Source: Apoda limacodes (Eukaryota; Arthropoda; Insecta; Lepidoptera; Limacodidae). Taken from it: a DNA stretch of 64,000 nt. Made by a program: the position numbers and the translations under genes. Location: assembly GCA_946406115.1 (NCBI GenBank), contig OX291545.1:6076001-6140000 (forward strand), given 5' to 3'. Numbering within the stretch: position 1 is the stretch's first letter; each line of letters starts with the position of its first letter. Below the pieces are notes generated by a model that saw nothing but the letters and a program-made list of their open reading frames with translations, had not been told where the DNA came from and made no database searches. Positions 42,510 through 53,734 of this stretch are shown in pieces.

Positions 42510-42945
42510 CTAAATTAGCACCACTGACAGTTGTGCTTCCAACTGCACAGGTTCGAGCCTTCGTCCTCATCCTATGCCTCTTTTGTGGTGGTACGAGCAT
42601 TACTCGATTCGCGTTCTCTTAGTTGCCTGGTATTGATCTCTTTGGTAAGGAAGCTGAAGTTACAATTGTCTTCGGCTGCGGATTCTATTCGAGGCATTGG
42701 TGGTCTTAAGGTCTCGAGGATTTGAGGTCAGGTTTCCATCGTTATTTCTCCCCTCCATAATTCTCTTATCCGTTGGACTATTTTAGCCATGGTGATGGAT
42801 CATCCCTAAGTTTTGCTTACGCCGAAAATCACTAAGTTGACAACGGGTCTGGAGTTGGCTGATCACGATTATCATTTTCCCAGTTCGGTGAATCTACTCC
42901 TCGGTGCCGATTTTTTGTGTCAACTAAGGATTGGCTATGCTTCTT
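42510..42945 (+). pseudogene. BEL/Pao protease fragment
   Basis: 42567-42725 reads SFVVVRALLDSRSLSCLVLI (aspartic protease DS/TG-type site in decayed form) and SIRGIGGLK. After a gap, 42813-42935 reads LTPKITKLTTGLELADHDYH, then VNLLLGADFL. These are the ALLDSGSQ, VxGIGG and LLLGAD landmarks of Pao-family proteases in order. One or two stops break it. It abuts the Gypsy element's start with nothing between, suggesting that the Gypsy element inserted into it. Confidence 0.75.
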
Positions 42946-42992
42946 CAGCCCGGTGGGTTGGTGACACTTTCCACAAATTTTGGTCGTGCCAT

Positions 42993-43125
42993 TGTGATGT
43001 TATGACATTACATATTATAACATATTGTATCCTTGTGTACTTGGCCAGTAATAAACCAGTGTCTTACAAGTAAAGACGTTTTCTTTTTATCTCCCTGTCG
43101 CCACATATAATATGGCGACCCTGCC
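42993..43125 (+). other. Gypsy 5' LTR end and primer binding site
   Basis: A stretch starting TGTGATGTTATGAC and ending CGCCACATATAATA is followed at 43113 by TGGCGACCCTGCC. A TGGCGACC start is used as primer site in the 17.6/297-type Gypsy group. No second LTR was found to confirm the boundaries. Confidence 0.5.
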
Positions 43126-43562
43126 AGTCGTAAACCAGCCGTACCGCTGAGTTGCGTCCGGCCACCCAAGATGCAACACCTACGCGCTGTTGCTACGTAC
43201 GAGTGTTAAAATAAAATGAACAGTGTAAAAAGTGACTTTTAAATTACAAACTAAATAGTGTCCTTATTCAAAGAAAAAATTAAGAATTATAGTATGTTTT
43301 AAGAAGAAATTATTATTAAGAAGAACAAAAATGATATATGACACTTTAAGAAGATTTAATTATTAAGAAGAAAATTATAAATAAGAATGAAGAACTATAT
43401 AAGACTTTTTTTATTATTAAGAAGATAAAGAAGAAAATCATTGAGAAGAATGAAGAAAAATATTTTCACATTTAAAGAAGACAAAACGTTCTTAGACCAA
43501 TAAATGAATAATTCCCGATAAAAAAATTCGCAGATGGATAAAAAAATGGTAGGTTAGGTACA

Positions 43563-43830
43563 ATAATTTCAACCAGAGATTACTCACAGCTGAACGAGGA
43601 TATTCGGGCAGCTGAAGATGAGATGTCAGCATTTTGTAGACATCAGGTACTGCAAATGATGAAATACCGAGGGACCAACGGGCCCTCGCGCTACCAACGT
43701 GGTCAGCACCGTGGCTGGCGCCACTATGGTAACCATAATGGTAAGCAAAATTACTGTAATAAATTTTATAATAATAACAGGAATGATTTTTCTAGTAATA
43801 ATAGGGAAAGAACTAGGTATTTGTTGCAAA
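43563..43830 (+). pseudogene. Gypsy gag C-terminal piece
   Basis: The frame reads NEDIRAAEDEMSAFCRHQVL, then RYQRGQHRGWRHYGN and NNRNDFSSNNRERT, a basic Gly/Asn/Arg-rich tail typical of gag in the 17.6/gypsy group, which lacks clear zinc knuckles. The rest of gag upstream (43140-43560) is AT-rich and not legible. Confidence 0.5.
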
Positions 43831-43944
43831 TTGCAAAAATATAATTTATTTTCATTTCTAAAGAACATAGTCAATGCAGATAGAGTCAAGGACGTCCTCA
43901 AATTATTGAATTTAGAGGGTCTGAATCCTGAAGAGAGTAATTGA

Positions 43945-45295
43945 ATTATAGAAATTGGTGCCAAATTTCCCGATATTTTTTTTCTAAAAGGTGACAAATT
44001 AGGTGTTAATAATATTTACGAACAGACAATATCTATCAAACCAGGTTCAGACATTAAATTTACTAGAGACTATAGACTTCCTTACTCAGAACGAGCTGAG
44101 ATAGAAAAGCAATTAGATGAAATGTGAAAGCAAGAACTAATAGAACCCACTAAATCTTCTTGGTCGTCTCCCATGCTACTAGTACCGAAAAAATGGGACA
44201 AAACCGGCAAAAAACAATGGAGACTTGTCATTGAAAAGTAAACAATTGTTAATAGATGACAAATACCCACTACCAAACATAGCTGACATTTTAAACTCAT
44301 TGTCAGGATGTGTATATTTTAGTCACCTAGATTTAAAATCTGGATTTTATCAGAATTGTTTGTTTGAAGACAGTCGACAGTATACAGCTTTTCAGTCTGG
44401 TACCCTACGTATGACATGCACTGCTCAAGGCCTAAAAGTTTCGCCAAACGCATTTCCAGAATGATGAATCTTGCCATGTCTGGTCTAACATATGACAAAT
44501 GCCTCCTCTATACAGACGCTTTGTGCGTTGTAGGTAAAAATTTACTAGATTACAATAAAAATCTCATTGATGTTTTCAGTAGACTTCGAAAGGTTAATTT
44601 AAAATTAAATATTTCTAAATGCAAATTCCTACAAAAGGAAATGTTATATTTTGGCCATGTCGTATCAGAAAAAGGGGTTTTACCGGAACCAGAAAAAATT
44701 AAAGTAGTCAAAGAGTATTCTATACCTAACAACGCGGATGAGGTTAGAAGATTCGTCGCATTTGCGAATTACTACAGAATTACTTTATTCCAAATTTTGC
44801 GAAAATAGCACAACCTTTGAATCTTTTACTAAAAAAAAAAGGTAACTTTTCAATGGACAGAAATTGCCAAACTTCCTTTGAATTGCTTAAGCAAAAACTA
44901 ATCAGTCACCCTGTTTTGCAGTACCCTGACTTTAAAGGCGAATTTATTTTAGAAACTGATGTTTCCAAATATGCGATAGGTTCTGTCCTAATGAATGCCA
45001 ATATGCCATCGCGTTCCGGTCCTTAGATCCGGCAGAAATAAATTACCCAGTGATTGAGAAAGATTATTGTCGATTGTATGGAGTGTCAAACACTTTCGAC
45101 CGTATCTGTACGGTACGAAATTCAAAATGTATACAGACCACAGAGCTTTGGTATACTTATTCGGTATGAAAGATCCTTTTAGTAAGCTCATGAAGTTAAT
45201 ATTAGCTCTAGAAGAATACGATTTCTCAATAGAATACCTGAAAGGCTCGTCCAACTGTGCATCTGACGCCCTTAGTAGAATAGTAAATTTATAAA
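43945..45295 (+). pseudogene. Gypsy reverse transcriptase and RNase H region
   Basis: Frames in sequence: YRLPYSERAEIEKQLDEM, PTKSSWSSPMLLVPKK, DDKYPLPNIADILNSL, YFSHLDLKSGFYQ (catalytic D in HLDL), LLYTDALCVVG (the Y-x-D-D box reads YTDA, so the last Asp is lost), NISKCKFLQKEMLYFGHVVS. The connection DEVRRFVAFANYYR leads to RNase H: ILETDVSKYAIGSVL and KMYTDHRALVYLF, ending with GSSNCASDALSRI. Stops or shifts occur at about 44127, 44237, 44462, 44808 and 45026. Confidence 0.85.
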
Positions 45296-45299
45296 TTAG

Positions 45300-45957
45300 G
45301 ATCTAGGATATCTCTGAGGGACAGGTTTAGGGAAGTAAAAATTTTAACTTTAGTGTCGCAGTACATATATGAAAATCTTTTATATGTACATAAAAATATC
45401 AATAGTTTCAGCAAGAAAAGTGACGTTCACAAAGTAAATACTAGAAGTAAAAATAAGCTATTGGTGCATGATACACGTCTACACAAAATAAGTAACTCTT
45501 TTATGGGGCAATGTATACACTTTTACAACAAAGTTCCCAATAAAATTCAAAATCTATCAATAAGTAAATTTAAATCTTTTATCAAGCAGGTACTTTGTAA
45601 AAAGGCATACTATAATATTTCAGAATATGTAAATGATAAAAATCCTTGGGACTGATGATGCTCAATTACAGGATGCATAGGTAAACCAAATTAAAATGGA
45701 AATAACATAAAATTGTACGACTAAAATTTTTTTATTTAAAACATTAATTGTATTTTAGTTTATTTGTATTATTGATAGTTTTTTTAAAAGAGTAACTATC
45801 GAGTTTCTTGCCGGATTCTTCTCGGTAGAAATCAACAACATTGTGAACCGGCGGGAAGGTGGGAGGGTTCAAAAAATAATATTTTATAACTTTGACGATT
45901 CAAAAGTGATTGTAAAATCCTTATTTGAATAAACCATTTTGACTTTGACTTTGAATC
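45300..45957 (+). mobile_element. LINE-B copy B3, 3' end inserted in Gypsy
   Basis: Begins in the last part of the RT protein (ISLRDRFREVKILTLVSQYI), with a 100-codon frame 45353-45655 through FKSFIKQVLCKKAYYNISEY and DKNPWD*. The 3' untranslated region ends in AATAAACCATTTTGACTTTGACTTTGA, a tail of TTTGAC units. Gypsy sequence resumes at TCACAAGTGACGATCTTAAG. It is a 5'-truncated insertion younger than the Gypsy element. Confidence 0.88.
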
Positions 45958-47396
45958 ACAAGTGACGATCTTAAGCAAATAAATGACAACATTGTGTGTG
46001 TTATGACGAAAGCACAAAAGAGAAAAGCGGAACAGATACATGTAAGTCCCGATAGTAATAATGACCGAAATACGGTGTCAAAAGATGTCCCCAAGGTAGT
46101 AGAAATTAGTAACTCATGTGATTTAAGATTTGTAATAGAAATAGGTTTTAAAAAATAATGTAGAAATAAAATGGTAACAAATGAAAATAGAACATTCGCG
46201 TACATAAAGGATAGTAACACTATATTAATAAAACCGAATTCTCAATCAAAGTTTACCCCACGGGAATTTTTGAGAGAATAAGGTAAATTTTGTAGTAATT
46301 TAAATATTACAGAAGTATGCTACATACATGAAAAATTACAACGGAATAAAAATTTCATAAAATTATAAGTAAATGCTATTAAATGTGAAATAATTTATCA
46401 AGGTCCACGTTTATGTATTTTAAAGATGTCAAAAGAATTTATGACAAATATGACAAGATGTTATTTTAAATGACTTTCATATTTTACCAACATGTGGTCA
46501 CGCTGGTGTCAATCCCATGTTAAATCATATAAAGAAATATTGGTTTTGGTCAAATATGGCTAAAGACTTAGACAAAAGTATACAAAACAAATAAAAATGC
46601 AACTCACTACTACATCAAATAGTAATTTTGAAAAACTGTTTTTAGATATAGTTGGGCCATAAGACAAGGATAACTCAGGTAATTATTATATCTTAACAAG
46701 TGTGCAGTGCGACCTATCTTAATATGTTATTGCAACACCACTTATTTCTAAATCCGCCACTGAAGTCGCACAAGGGTTAGTAAATAAATTTATTCTAATT
46801 TATGGCATGCCTTCGGTAATTTTGTCCGACCGAGGTCAAGAATTTAAAGCTAATGTTTTAAGGAAGTATGCAAAATTTTAAAAATAAAAGCTACGCAACC
46901 CACAGCTTATCACCATCAAACTATTAGTAGTTTAGAAAATTCTCATGAAAACCTTGGAGCATTATAACGAATTGAAACCGAAAATAATTTCGAAAACTGG
47001 GGATCTTGGGTTCCCTTTCGGGCATTTTCGCATAACACTACTGTACATAGTGACACAAATTACACGCCATACGCCATGTTTATTACTATCAAACCTGTCA
47101 GGAAAAACCGTAGACCCATTATATAATTTCGAAAATTATCCAGCAGAACTAAAATATAGATTACAGAAATCTCAAAAGGATGCGCGAGAGTACCTAATAA
47201 ATAAAAAACATGTTTCCAAATCGTATAACGATAGATATACGAATCCCGTTACGTATACACCAGGAGACAAAATTTTAGTCAAAAATGAAATTGGTAAAAA
47301 GATCGATCCATTATATCATGGGCCATATGTTGTCACAAGAGATTTGTCAACTAATGTCGAAATAATTATAAAAAAACAAAAAATAAATAATACATA
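45958..47396 (+). pseudogene. Gypsy integrase region
   Basis: The start reads DDLKQINDNIVCVMTKAQKR, the junction from RNase H to integrase. A decayed zinc-finger zone follows (46270-46580). The core has LFLDIVGP (first catalytic D region), YILTSVQCD, FILIYGMPSVILSDRGQEF (second catalytic D), then a disrupted E helix (about 46900). The C-terminal part is open at 46945-47396 (HVSKSYNDRYTNPVTYTPGD, KIDPLYHGPYVV). Multiple stops exist before 46945. Confidence 0.82.
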
Positions 47397-48044
47397 AGAA
47401 TCGAACAAAACGTTTCCTTGATTCCACTACTGAACCCTAATTATTCCATATGTTTATGTTTATTTCTATATGTGCATGTATTTTTCTGAATTATTTTTCT
47501 TTAATATAAAAAGTTCTAAACGTATACCTTACCTTAGATAATTTTGAATCTAAAATGATATTATACTTTTAACATAAACAGTAATTGTAGGAGTACTTTT
47601 GATATAATAAGTATGTACCTATTTTAAATAAAACGTAAAATGCCAGCAAGTGATACATGAGCGATAACCCTGACGGTGTGTAAGCTGATACCACTGCAGT
47701 AATAAATTTCTGCTTATACCTATGCGAAATACGGATAGCACGAAGCGAGTGCTTGGAAACCATTGCGTTATAACGTAGGAACATATATAACTATATAGAT
47801 TGTATAGCAATCTACTTATTATATATAATAGTATTAGATGAATATAAAGTTGTGGCCACAACAAAACTAATATGACTGTTTGTAATAATCATATGTATTT
47901 AGAAATTTATATAACAACTTATTACTTGTGTCTTTTTTTTTTCTATCTCATTTACTATTTTGTGTTAAATGTAGATTTACACATTTATGGTAATTTTCGA
48001 ATGTTTTATATTTTGTAACTGTGTACTCTAGGTACTCGTATGTG
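47397..48044. other. Spacer; Gypsy 3' LTR expected but not recognised
   Basis: AT-rich. A 3' LTR matching 42993-43112 would be expected here but I see no match, so it has been lost or has diverged. No genes. Confidence 0.45.
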
Positions 48045-48604
48045 TTTTTTTTTATTTCACTAAGGTGGAAAACACGCATACGGTCCGCCTGATGGTAAGC
48101 GGTCACCGTAGCCTATGGACGCTTGCAACACCACGCGTTGCTGAACCTTCAGAAATCTAATAACTTCTTTCTTGAAGAACTTCATACTGTAGTCCTTGCA
48201 GAAAACCTTGGCAGGGAGCTCATTCCACAACTTAAGCGTTCGCGGGAGGAAGTTTTTCTGAAACCGCACTGTACGCGACCATTTAGGTTCTAAAGGGTGA
48301 GACTGAATTCCCTGCCGATGGCGAGCGGTGCGATGGTAGAAAGTAGCCGTGGGCATAATGTCGAACAATTCCTCAGAACACAACCCATTGTACAAGCGGT
48401 AGAACACACACAGAGAGGCAAAGTCTCTCCTCAGACTTCAGGGCTCGATACCGCAAGTGAGTTTGGAATCGTCGACAATTCTCACAGCCCGTCAACCGAG
48501 TCAAAAGGGCCAAACTGGTATCCGGGTGCACCTGCCCAGAGATGGCAGCAGTACTCCGTATGGGGCCGAACTTGCGACTTGTAAAGTAACAACCTTTGCC
48601 CCGA

Positions 48605-50470
48605 CGTGAAGTACTGGTCGCTTGCTAAAGCTGCCGAGGGGAACTTCTGCCAGTCGTCATTACCACCACTGCGAAAGACCGATGGTGACTTGGCCCACAG
48701 TGCAAAAGAGAAAGCCGATCTATTGGGCAGTCTCTTTGCCTCTAACTCGAATGTGAACGACGAAGGCGCTGTACCACCTACTTTACCGTGGTGCGGTAAG
48801 ACCATGCCGGAAATCTCTATAACACAGCGCGAGGTCCGGCGGGCGTTGCTTTCCCTAGACGTTCATAAGTCGAGTGGGCCAGACGGCATACCAGCAGTGG
48901 TGCTTAAGCAGTGTGCTCCTGAGTTATGTCCTGTACTCACGCGCCTCTTCACGCTTTCCTACCACACTAGGCAATTTCCGTCTTCATGGAAGACTGCAAA
49001 TGTGCACCCGGTGCCCAAAAAGGGCGATAGATCAGATCCATCGAATTACAGGCCTATCGCTATAACCTCTCTCCTCTCCAAGGTGATGGAGCGTGTGATC
49101 AACACACAGCTTTTGAGATACCTAGAAAAACACGACCTGATCAGTGACCGTCAATATGGCTTTCGCCACGGTCGCTCAACTGGTGACCTTCTTGTGTATC
49201 TCACACACCGATGGGCACTAGCCATTGAGAGTCAGGGGGAGGCATTGGCATGTAGCCTAGACATAGCGAAGGCGTTCGATCGGGTCTGGCACCGGGGTCT
49301 CCTATCGAAGTTGCCTTGTTACGGAGTGCCCGAGGGTTTGTGCAAATGGGTGGCTAGCTTTTTGTCCGGCAGAAGCATACGAGCCGTAGTTGACGGTAGT
49401 TGCTCTGATAGCATGGACATTAATGCTGGTGTCCCGCAAGGCTCTGTGCTGTCTCCTACGCTGTTCCTACTGCACATCAATGATATGTTGGACATCAACA
49501 ACATACATTGCTATGCAGATGACAGTACTGGAGACGCTTATTACACGGGCCGTGCAAGCATCCCACGTTCCGTTGTGGAGGAAAAGCGTGAAGAACTTGT
49601 GTCTCAAATCGAGATCGGTCTGTCCAAGGTCTCTGACTGGGGGCGGGAAAACTTGGTCCGATTCAACCCTTCAAAGACACAAGTCTGCGCGTTCACCGCT
49701 AAGAAAACCCCATTCACTGTAGTCCCACAATTCCAGAACACTCCCCTCTCCATCTCCAAGAGCATTGGGATCCTTGGCGTTGACATCTCCAGCGATGTTC
49801 AGTTCCGAGATCATTTGCTAGACAAGGTAAAGCTGGCGTCCAAAAAACTTGGTGTACTCAACAGAGCGAAGCAGTACTTCACGTCGGGGCAAAGGTTGCT
49901 ACTTTACAAGTTGCAAGTCCGGCCCCATATGGAGTACTGCTGCCATCTCTGGGCGGGTGCACCCGGATACCAGCTTGACCCTTTTGACTCGGTTCAACGA
50001 CGGGCTGTGAGAATTGTCGACGATCCCAAACTCACTTGCGGTATCGAGCCCTTAAGTCTGAGGAGAGACTTTGCCTCCCTGTGTGTGTTCTACCGCTTGT
50101 ACAATGGATTGTGTTCTGAGGAATTGTTCGAAATGATGCCCACGGCTACTTTCTACCATCGCACCGCTCGCCATCGACAGGGAATTCATTCTCACACTTT
50201 GGAACCAAAATGGTCGCGTACAGTGCGGTTTCAGAGAAACTTCCTCCCGCGAACCCTTGGGTTGTGGAATGAGCTCCCTGCCAAGGTTTTCTCTAAGGAC
50301 TACAGTATGGGGTTCTTCAAAAAAGAAGTTATTAGATTTCTGAAGGGTCGGCAACGCGCGAGTGATGCCCCTAGTGTTGCAAGCGTCCATAGGCTACGGT
50401 GACCGCTTACCATCAGGCGGACCGTAGGCTTGCTTGCCACCTTAGTGGTATAAAAAAAAAAAAAAAAAAA
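48605..50470 (+). mobile_element. LINE-A copy A5, 5'-truncated, poly-A tailed
   Basis: Starts in the RT N-terminal region (WSLAKAAEGNF) and runs uninterrupted through the stop at 50402 to the 3' end CTTAGTGGTATAAAAA with about 19 A (50452-50470). It is inserted in LINE-A copy A4 on the opposite strand. The flanks overlap by only CT, so the target duplication is minimal or a microhomology. The open frame and clean tail mark it as the youngest LINE-A here and a good reference for the others. Confidence 0.93.
48606..50402 (+). CDS. LINE-A reverse transcriptase, open 598-codon frame
   Basis: Full RT of a CR1/jockey-like non-LTR element. Linker QSSLPPLRKTDGDLAHSAKE, then SSGPDGIPAVVLKQC, WKTANVHPVPKKGDR, YRPIAITSLLSKVMERVI, SDRQYGFRHGRSTGDLLVYL. 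Palm: ACSLDIAKAFDRVWHRGLL (catalytic D219), NAGVPQGSVLSPTLFLLHI (from about 273), HCYADDSTGD (Y303-A-D305-D306, intact). Thumb and C-terminal LWNELPAKVFSKDYSMGFFK and EVIRFLKGRQRA. No RNase H. The frame opens at GTG with the first codons contributed by the flanking copy, so no native start remains; endonuclease and ORF1 are missing. RT could fold but the element cannot move alone. Confidence 0.92.
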   Translation: MKYWSLAKAAEGNFCQSSLPPLRKTDGDLAHSAKEKADLLGSLFASNSNVNDEGAVPPTLPWCGKTMPEISITQREVRRALLSLDVHKSSGPDGIPAVVLKQCAPELCPVLTRLFTLSYHTRQFPSSWKTANVHPVPKKGDRSDPSNYRPIAITSLLSKVMERVINTQLLRYLEKHDLISDRQYGFRHGRSTGDLLVYLTHRWALAIESQGEALACSLDIAKAFDRVWHRGLLSKLPCYGVPEGLCKWVASFLSGRSIRAVVDGSCSDSMDINAGVPQGSVLSPTLFLLHINDMLDINNIHCYADDSTGDAYYTGRASIPRSVVEEKREELVSQIEIGLSKVSDWGRENLVRFNPSKTQVCAFTAKKTPFTVVPQFQNTPLSISKSIGILGVDISSDVQFRDHLLDKVKLASKKLGVLNRAKQYFTSGQRLLLYKLQVRPHMEYCCHLWAGAPGYQLDPFDSVQRRAVRIVDDPKLTCGIEPLSLRRDFASLCVFYRLYNGLCSEELFEMMPTATFYHRTARHRQGIHSHTLEPKWSRTVRFQRNFLPRTLGLWNELPAKVFSKDYSMGFFKKEVIRFLKGRQRASDAPSVASVHRLR

Positions 50471-52109
50471 CTGCTTGGCTCTGTTGAGTACACCAAGTTT
50501 TTTGGACGCCAGCTTCACCTTATCTTGTAAAAGATCTCGGAACTGAACATCGCTGGAGATGACAACGCCAAGGATCCCAATGCTCTTGGAGATGGAGAGG
50601 GGAGTGTTCTGGAATTGTGGGACTACAGTGAATGGGGTTTTCTTAGCGGTGAACGCGCAGACTTGTGTCTTTGAAGGGTTGAATCGGACCAAGTTTTCCC
50701 GCCCCCAGTCAGAGACCTTGGACAGTGTGGTCTCGATTTGAGACACAAGTTCTCCGCGGTTTTCTTCCACAACGGAACAAGGAATGTTTGCACGACCCGT
50801 GTAAAAGCGTCCCCAGTACTGTCATCTGCATAGCAATGTACGTTGTTGATGTCCAACATGTCATTGATATGCAGTAGAAACAGCGTAGGGGACAGCACAG
50901 AGCCTTGCGGGACACCAGGATTAATGTCCATGCTATCAGAACAACTACCGTCAACTACGGTTCGTATGCGTCTGTCGGACAAAAAGCTAGCCACCCATTT
51001 GCACAAACCCCCGGGCACTCCGTAAGATGGCAACTTCGATAGAAGACCCCGGTGCCAGACCCGATCGAATGCCTTCGCTATGTCCAGGCTACATGCCAAT
51101 GCCTCCCCCTGACTCTCAATGGCTAGTGCCCATCGGTTTGTGAGATACACTAGAAGGTCACCAGTCGAGCGACCGTGGCGAAAGCCATATTGACGATCAC
51201 TGACCAGGTCGTGTTCTTCTAGGTATCTTAGAAGCTGTGTGTTGATCACACGCTCCATTACCTTGGAGAGGAGAGAGGTAATAGCGATAGGCCTGTAATT
51301 CGATGGATCTGATCTATCGCCCTTTTTGGGCACCGGGTGCACATTCGCAGTCTTCCATGAAGACGGAAAGCGCAAAGAGGCGCGTCAGTACAGGACATAA
51401 CTCAGGAGTACACTGCATAAGCACCACTGCTGGTATACCGTCTGGCCCACGACTTATGAACTTCTAGAGAAAGCAACGCCCGCCGGAACTCCTGCTGTGT
51501 TATGGAGATTTCCGGCATGGTCTTACCGCACCACGGTATAGTAGGTGGTACAGCGCCTTCATCGTTCATATTCAAGTTTCAGGCAAAGAGACTGCCCTGT
51601 TGATCGGCTTTCTCTTTAGCATTATGGGCCAAATCACCATCGGTCTTTCGCAATAGTGGTAACGACGACTGGCAAAAGTTCCCTTCGGCAGCTTTGGCAA
51701 GCAACCAGAAAGCACGACTCCCAGAAGTCGCCCACCTATTTTGCCGATGAATTGGAATTTTGCTCTGGCAGTTGCTTTCTTCCTGAACCTCGAGGCAGGA
51801 AATATTCGAATCCTTATTATTACGAGCCGTGGTCCAAGTCTAATATGCAGTTTGTTTAAGAATTTTAGCTTCTCTGCAGCACCTATTAAACCACGGTCGT
51901 TTTTTGACGCCGGCAGCTACTCACGGGGTAGGAATATAACATTCCATACCAGCGAGGATTGTCTTAGTGACTGCGGCTGTGTAGACTTCAGGATCTTCTT
52001 CAGATCTTCAGATCTGCCTCCACGGGTACGATGCATAAAAGTCTCGCAATCTATCCCAGTCTGCCGACTTATTGCGCCACACACGACGCCAATTAGTTGG
52101 CCCAGATGG

Positions 52110-53075
52110 ACCAGTGTACTTATAAATGGGGAGCAATTAGATGTTGTAGATAGCGCTGTATTCTTAGGCATTACTTTAGATGCAAAACTTCAATGGGGCC
52201 CACACATAGCTGGATTGGCAAACAGACTTAGTTCTGCAGCTTTTGCGGTTAAAAAGATTTGTCAACTTACAGACGAAGCCACAGCCCGGCTAGTATATTT
52301 TAGTTACTTTCATAGCGTGATGTCCTATGGTATCTTATTATGGGGACACGCAGCTCATATACAGACAATATTTGTACTGCAGAAGAGGTCTTTTCGAGCA
52401 ATATACAATGTATCTAACAGACACTCTTTAAGGGATAAATTTAAAGAGATCAATATACTAACTGTACTTGGTCAATATATATTTGATAATTTAATGTATG
52501 TTCATGAGAATATTAATCTTTTTAAAAAAATAGTGATGTTCATAATCGAAATACAAGAAATAGACCTAATCTGGCTCTGATCCACATAAGGTTTGAGGAA
52601 ATTGATTAATCATTTTAAGGACAATGTGTCCGTTTTTACAACAAAATCCCAGCAGAAGTATGTAAGTAGTATGTAAATTGAATTTAAAAAAGTTTAAAAT
52701 TTTTGCTAAACAGAAACTTGTCAAAAAAACTTACTATTCAATTATAGACTATTTATAGACTAATAAATTATAGATATATTTCTTTATATATTATTTAGAC
52801 TATCTTATAGATAAAAACTAATAGGATACCTAACTAAAATGTTGCTATCATAGTACTTGTATTTAGAAATGTACCAATCGTTATATAATTAAAATTGAAA
52901 AGAGCGACAGCTGGAGAGTTTTTTCGCCGTTTCTTCTCCCCAGATCGCCATCTTGATTGCGAAACGGTAGTAGTTTATAAATTCCTTGCATATTATACTG
53001 ACGTCAAAAAGTGATATTGTATCCTATTTTTGAGAAATAAACTATTTGAATTTAAATTTGAATTTTACTATGATA
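52110..53075 (+). mobile_element. LINE-B copy B4, RT C-terminus and 3' end
   Basis: Reads INGEQLDVVDSAVFLGITLD, KLQWGPHIAGLANRLSSAAF, ARLVYFSYFHSVMSYGILLW, VLQKRSFRAIYNVS, then SLRDKFKEINILTVLGQYIF to a frameshift near 52530. The 3' end has AATAAACTATTTGAATTTAA and a tail of AATTTG units. It shares the layout of copies B2 and B3. The 95 bases before it (52015-52110) are unassigned. It is 5'-truncated. Confidence 0.85.
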
Positions 53076-53139
53076 GCATGCTTTCTGTTGAAGTACCCAA
53101 CCACTAATCACGACAAACAATTCAATCCTACTTTTACTT

Positions 53140-53660
53140 CATGTATCTCAGTGCGAAAAATCATAATAATCAATAAAAACCTAAACTTCGGCGTATTTAT
53201 GTACTGAGACTGCATAAATAAGAACTAATATTTATGAATAAGGTCAAATGAATCTGACAAAGGTACCCTAATTTTTTGTCTCTTTTATAAATTATGAAGG
53301 GTTCTCTAAAATTAATTTTCGAATTTTTGTTTACTGACGGAGTATATCTGGTACTACTAAAGTAATTTATATGGATTTGCCTGTTTCTATGTGTCCCCAC
53401 TGCAGGGCACAAACCTTTCTTTGTTCACGAAATCTTAGTCTACCGTGACTTAGTGCCTGCGGACGTAGGTATTATCAAATAAATACCTGTTATCAAACAT
53501 TTAAACAAATATTGTTTTGATAGGTGATACCTACTTGCTATTTTTTACTCGTAGATAGGCAGCTATTATTCAAATAAAGTCAAAAACAAACTAGTTTTTA
53601 TGTCAGACTATGAAATGCATTTCTTTACATACATTACACAGACAAACATTGCAAAACCAC
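53140..53660 (+). repeat. Interspersed repeat Z, copy 2
   Basis: Direct copy of 33375-33975 with substitutions and several short deletions, for example loss of the CGGGGAATTACTCTGACC stretch. Ends near ATGAAATGCATTTCTTTACA in both copies. No coding capacity. Confidence 0.8.
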
Positions 53661-53734
53661 GGAATAAAGAAAGAACATACATACCTACAGACATATCAGT
53701 GCTAAAATATCACTATATATTGCTAACATCATCA

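Larger units (their letters stand above)
42993..47396 (+). mobile_element. Gypsy-type LTR retrotransposon, decayed, split by LINE-B
   Basis: A probable LTR end and tRNA primer site (43113) are followed by the gag C-terminus, RT, RNase H and integrase in order. A LINE-B insertion (45300-45957) separates RNase H from integrase. Stops are frequent, and the RT catalytic box reads YTDA. The 3' LTR is not recognised, so the right end at about 47396 is the end of recognisable integrase. The integrase and primer-site style resemble the insect 17.6/TED group. Confidence 0.82.
48045..52010 (-). mobile_element. LINE-A copy A4 (-), interrupted by LINE-A copy A5 (+)
   Basis: Upstream part 52010-50472 (minus): endonuclease-RT linker (RPWFNRC-type, ARAKFQFIGKIGG), QFPSSWKTANVHPVPKKGDR-type RT (51375-50623), YADDSTGD and VLNRAKQ. 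The reading continues at 48604 (YFTSGQRLLLYKSQVRPHTE) down to the 3' end and T run at 48045. The two parts meet exactly between codons for ...AKQ and YFTS..., with copy A5 between them. This older host copy has stops and frameshifts near 50800 and 51400. Confidence 0.9.

Noticed and set aside
50052..50390. 112-codon minus frame, repeated at several LINE-A copies
   Set aside because: It is the antisense of the LINE-A RT C-terminus and recurs only because the LINE does.
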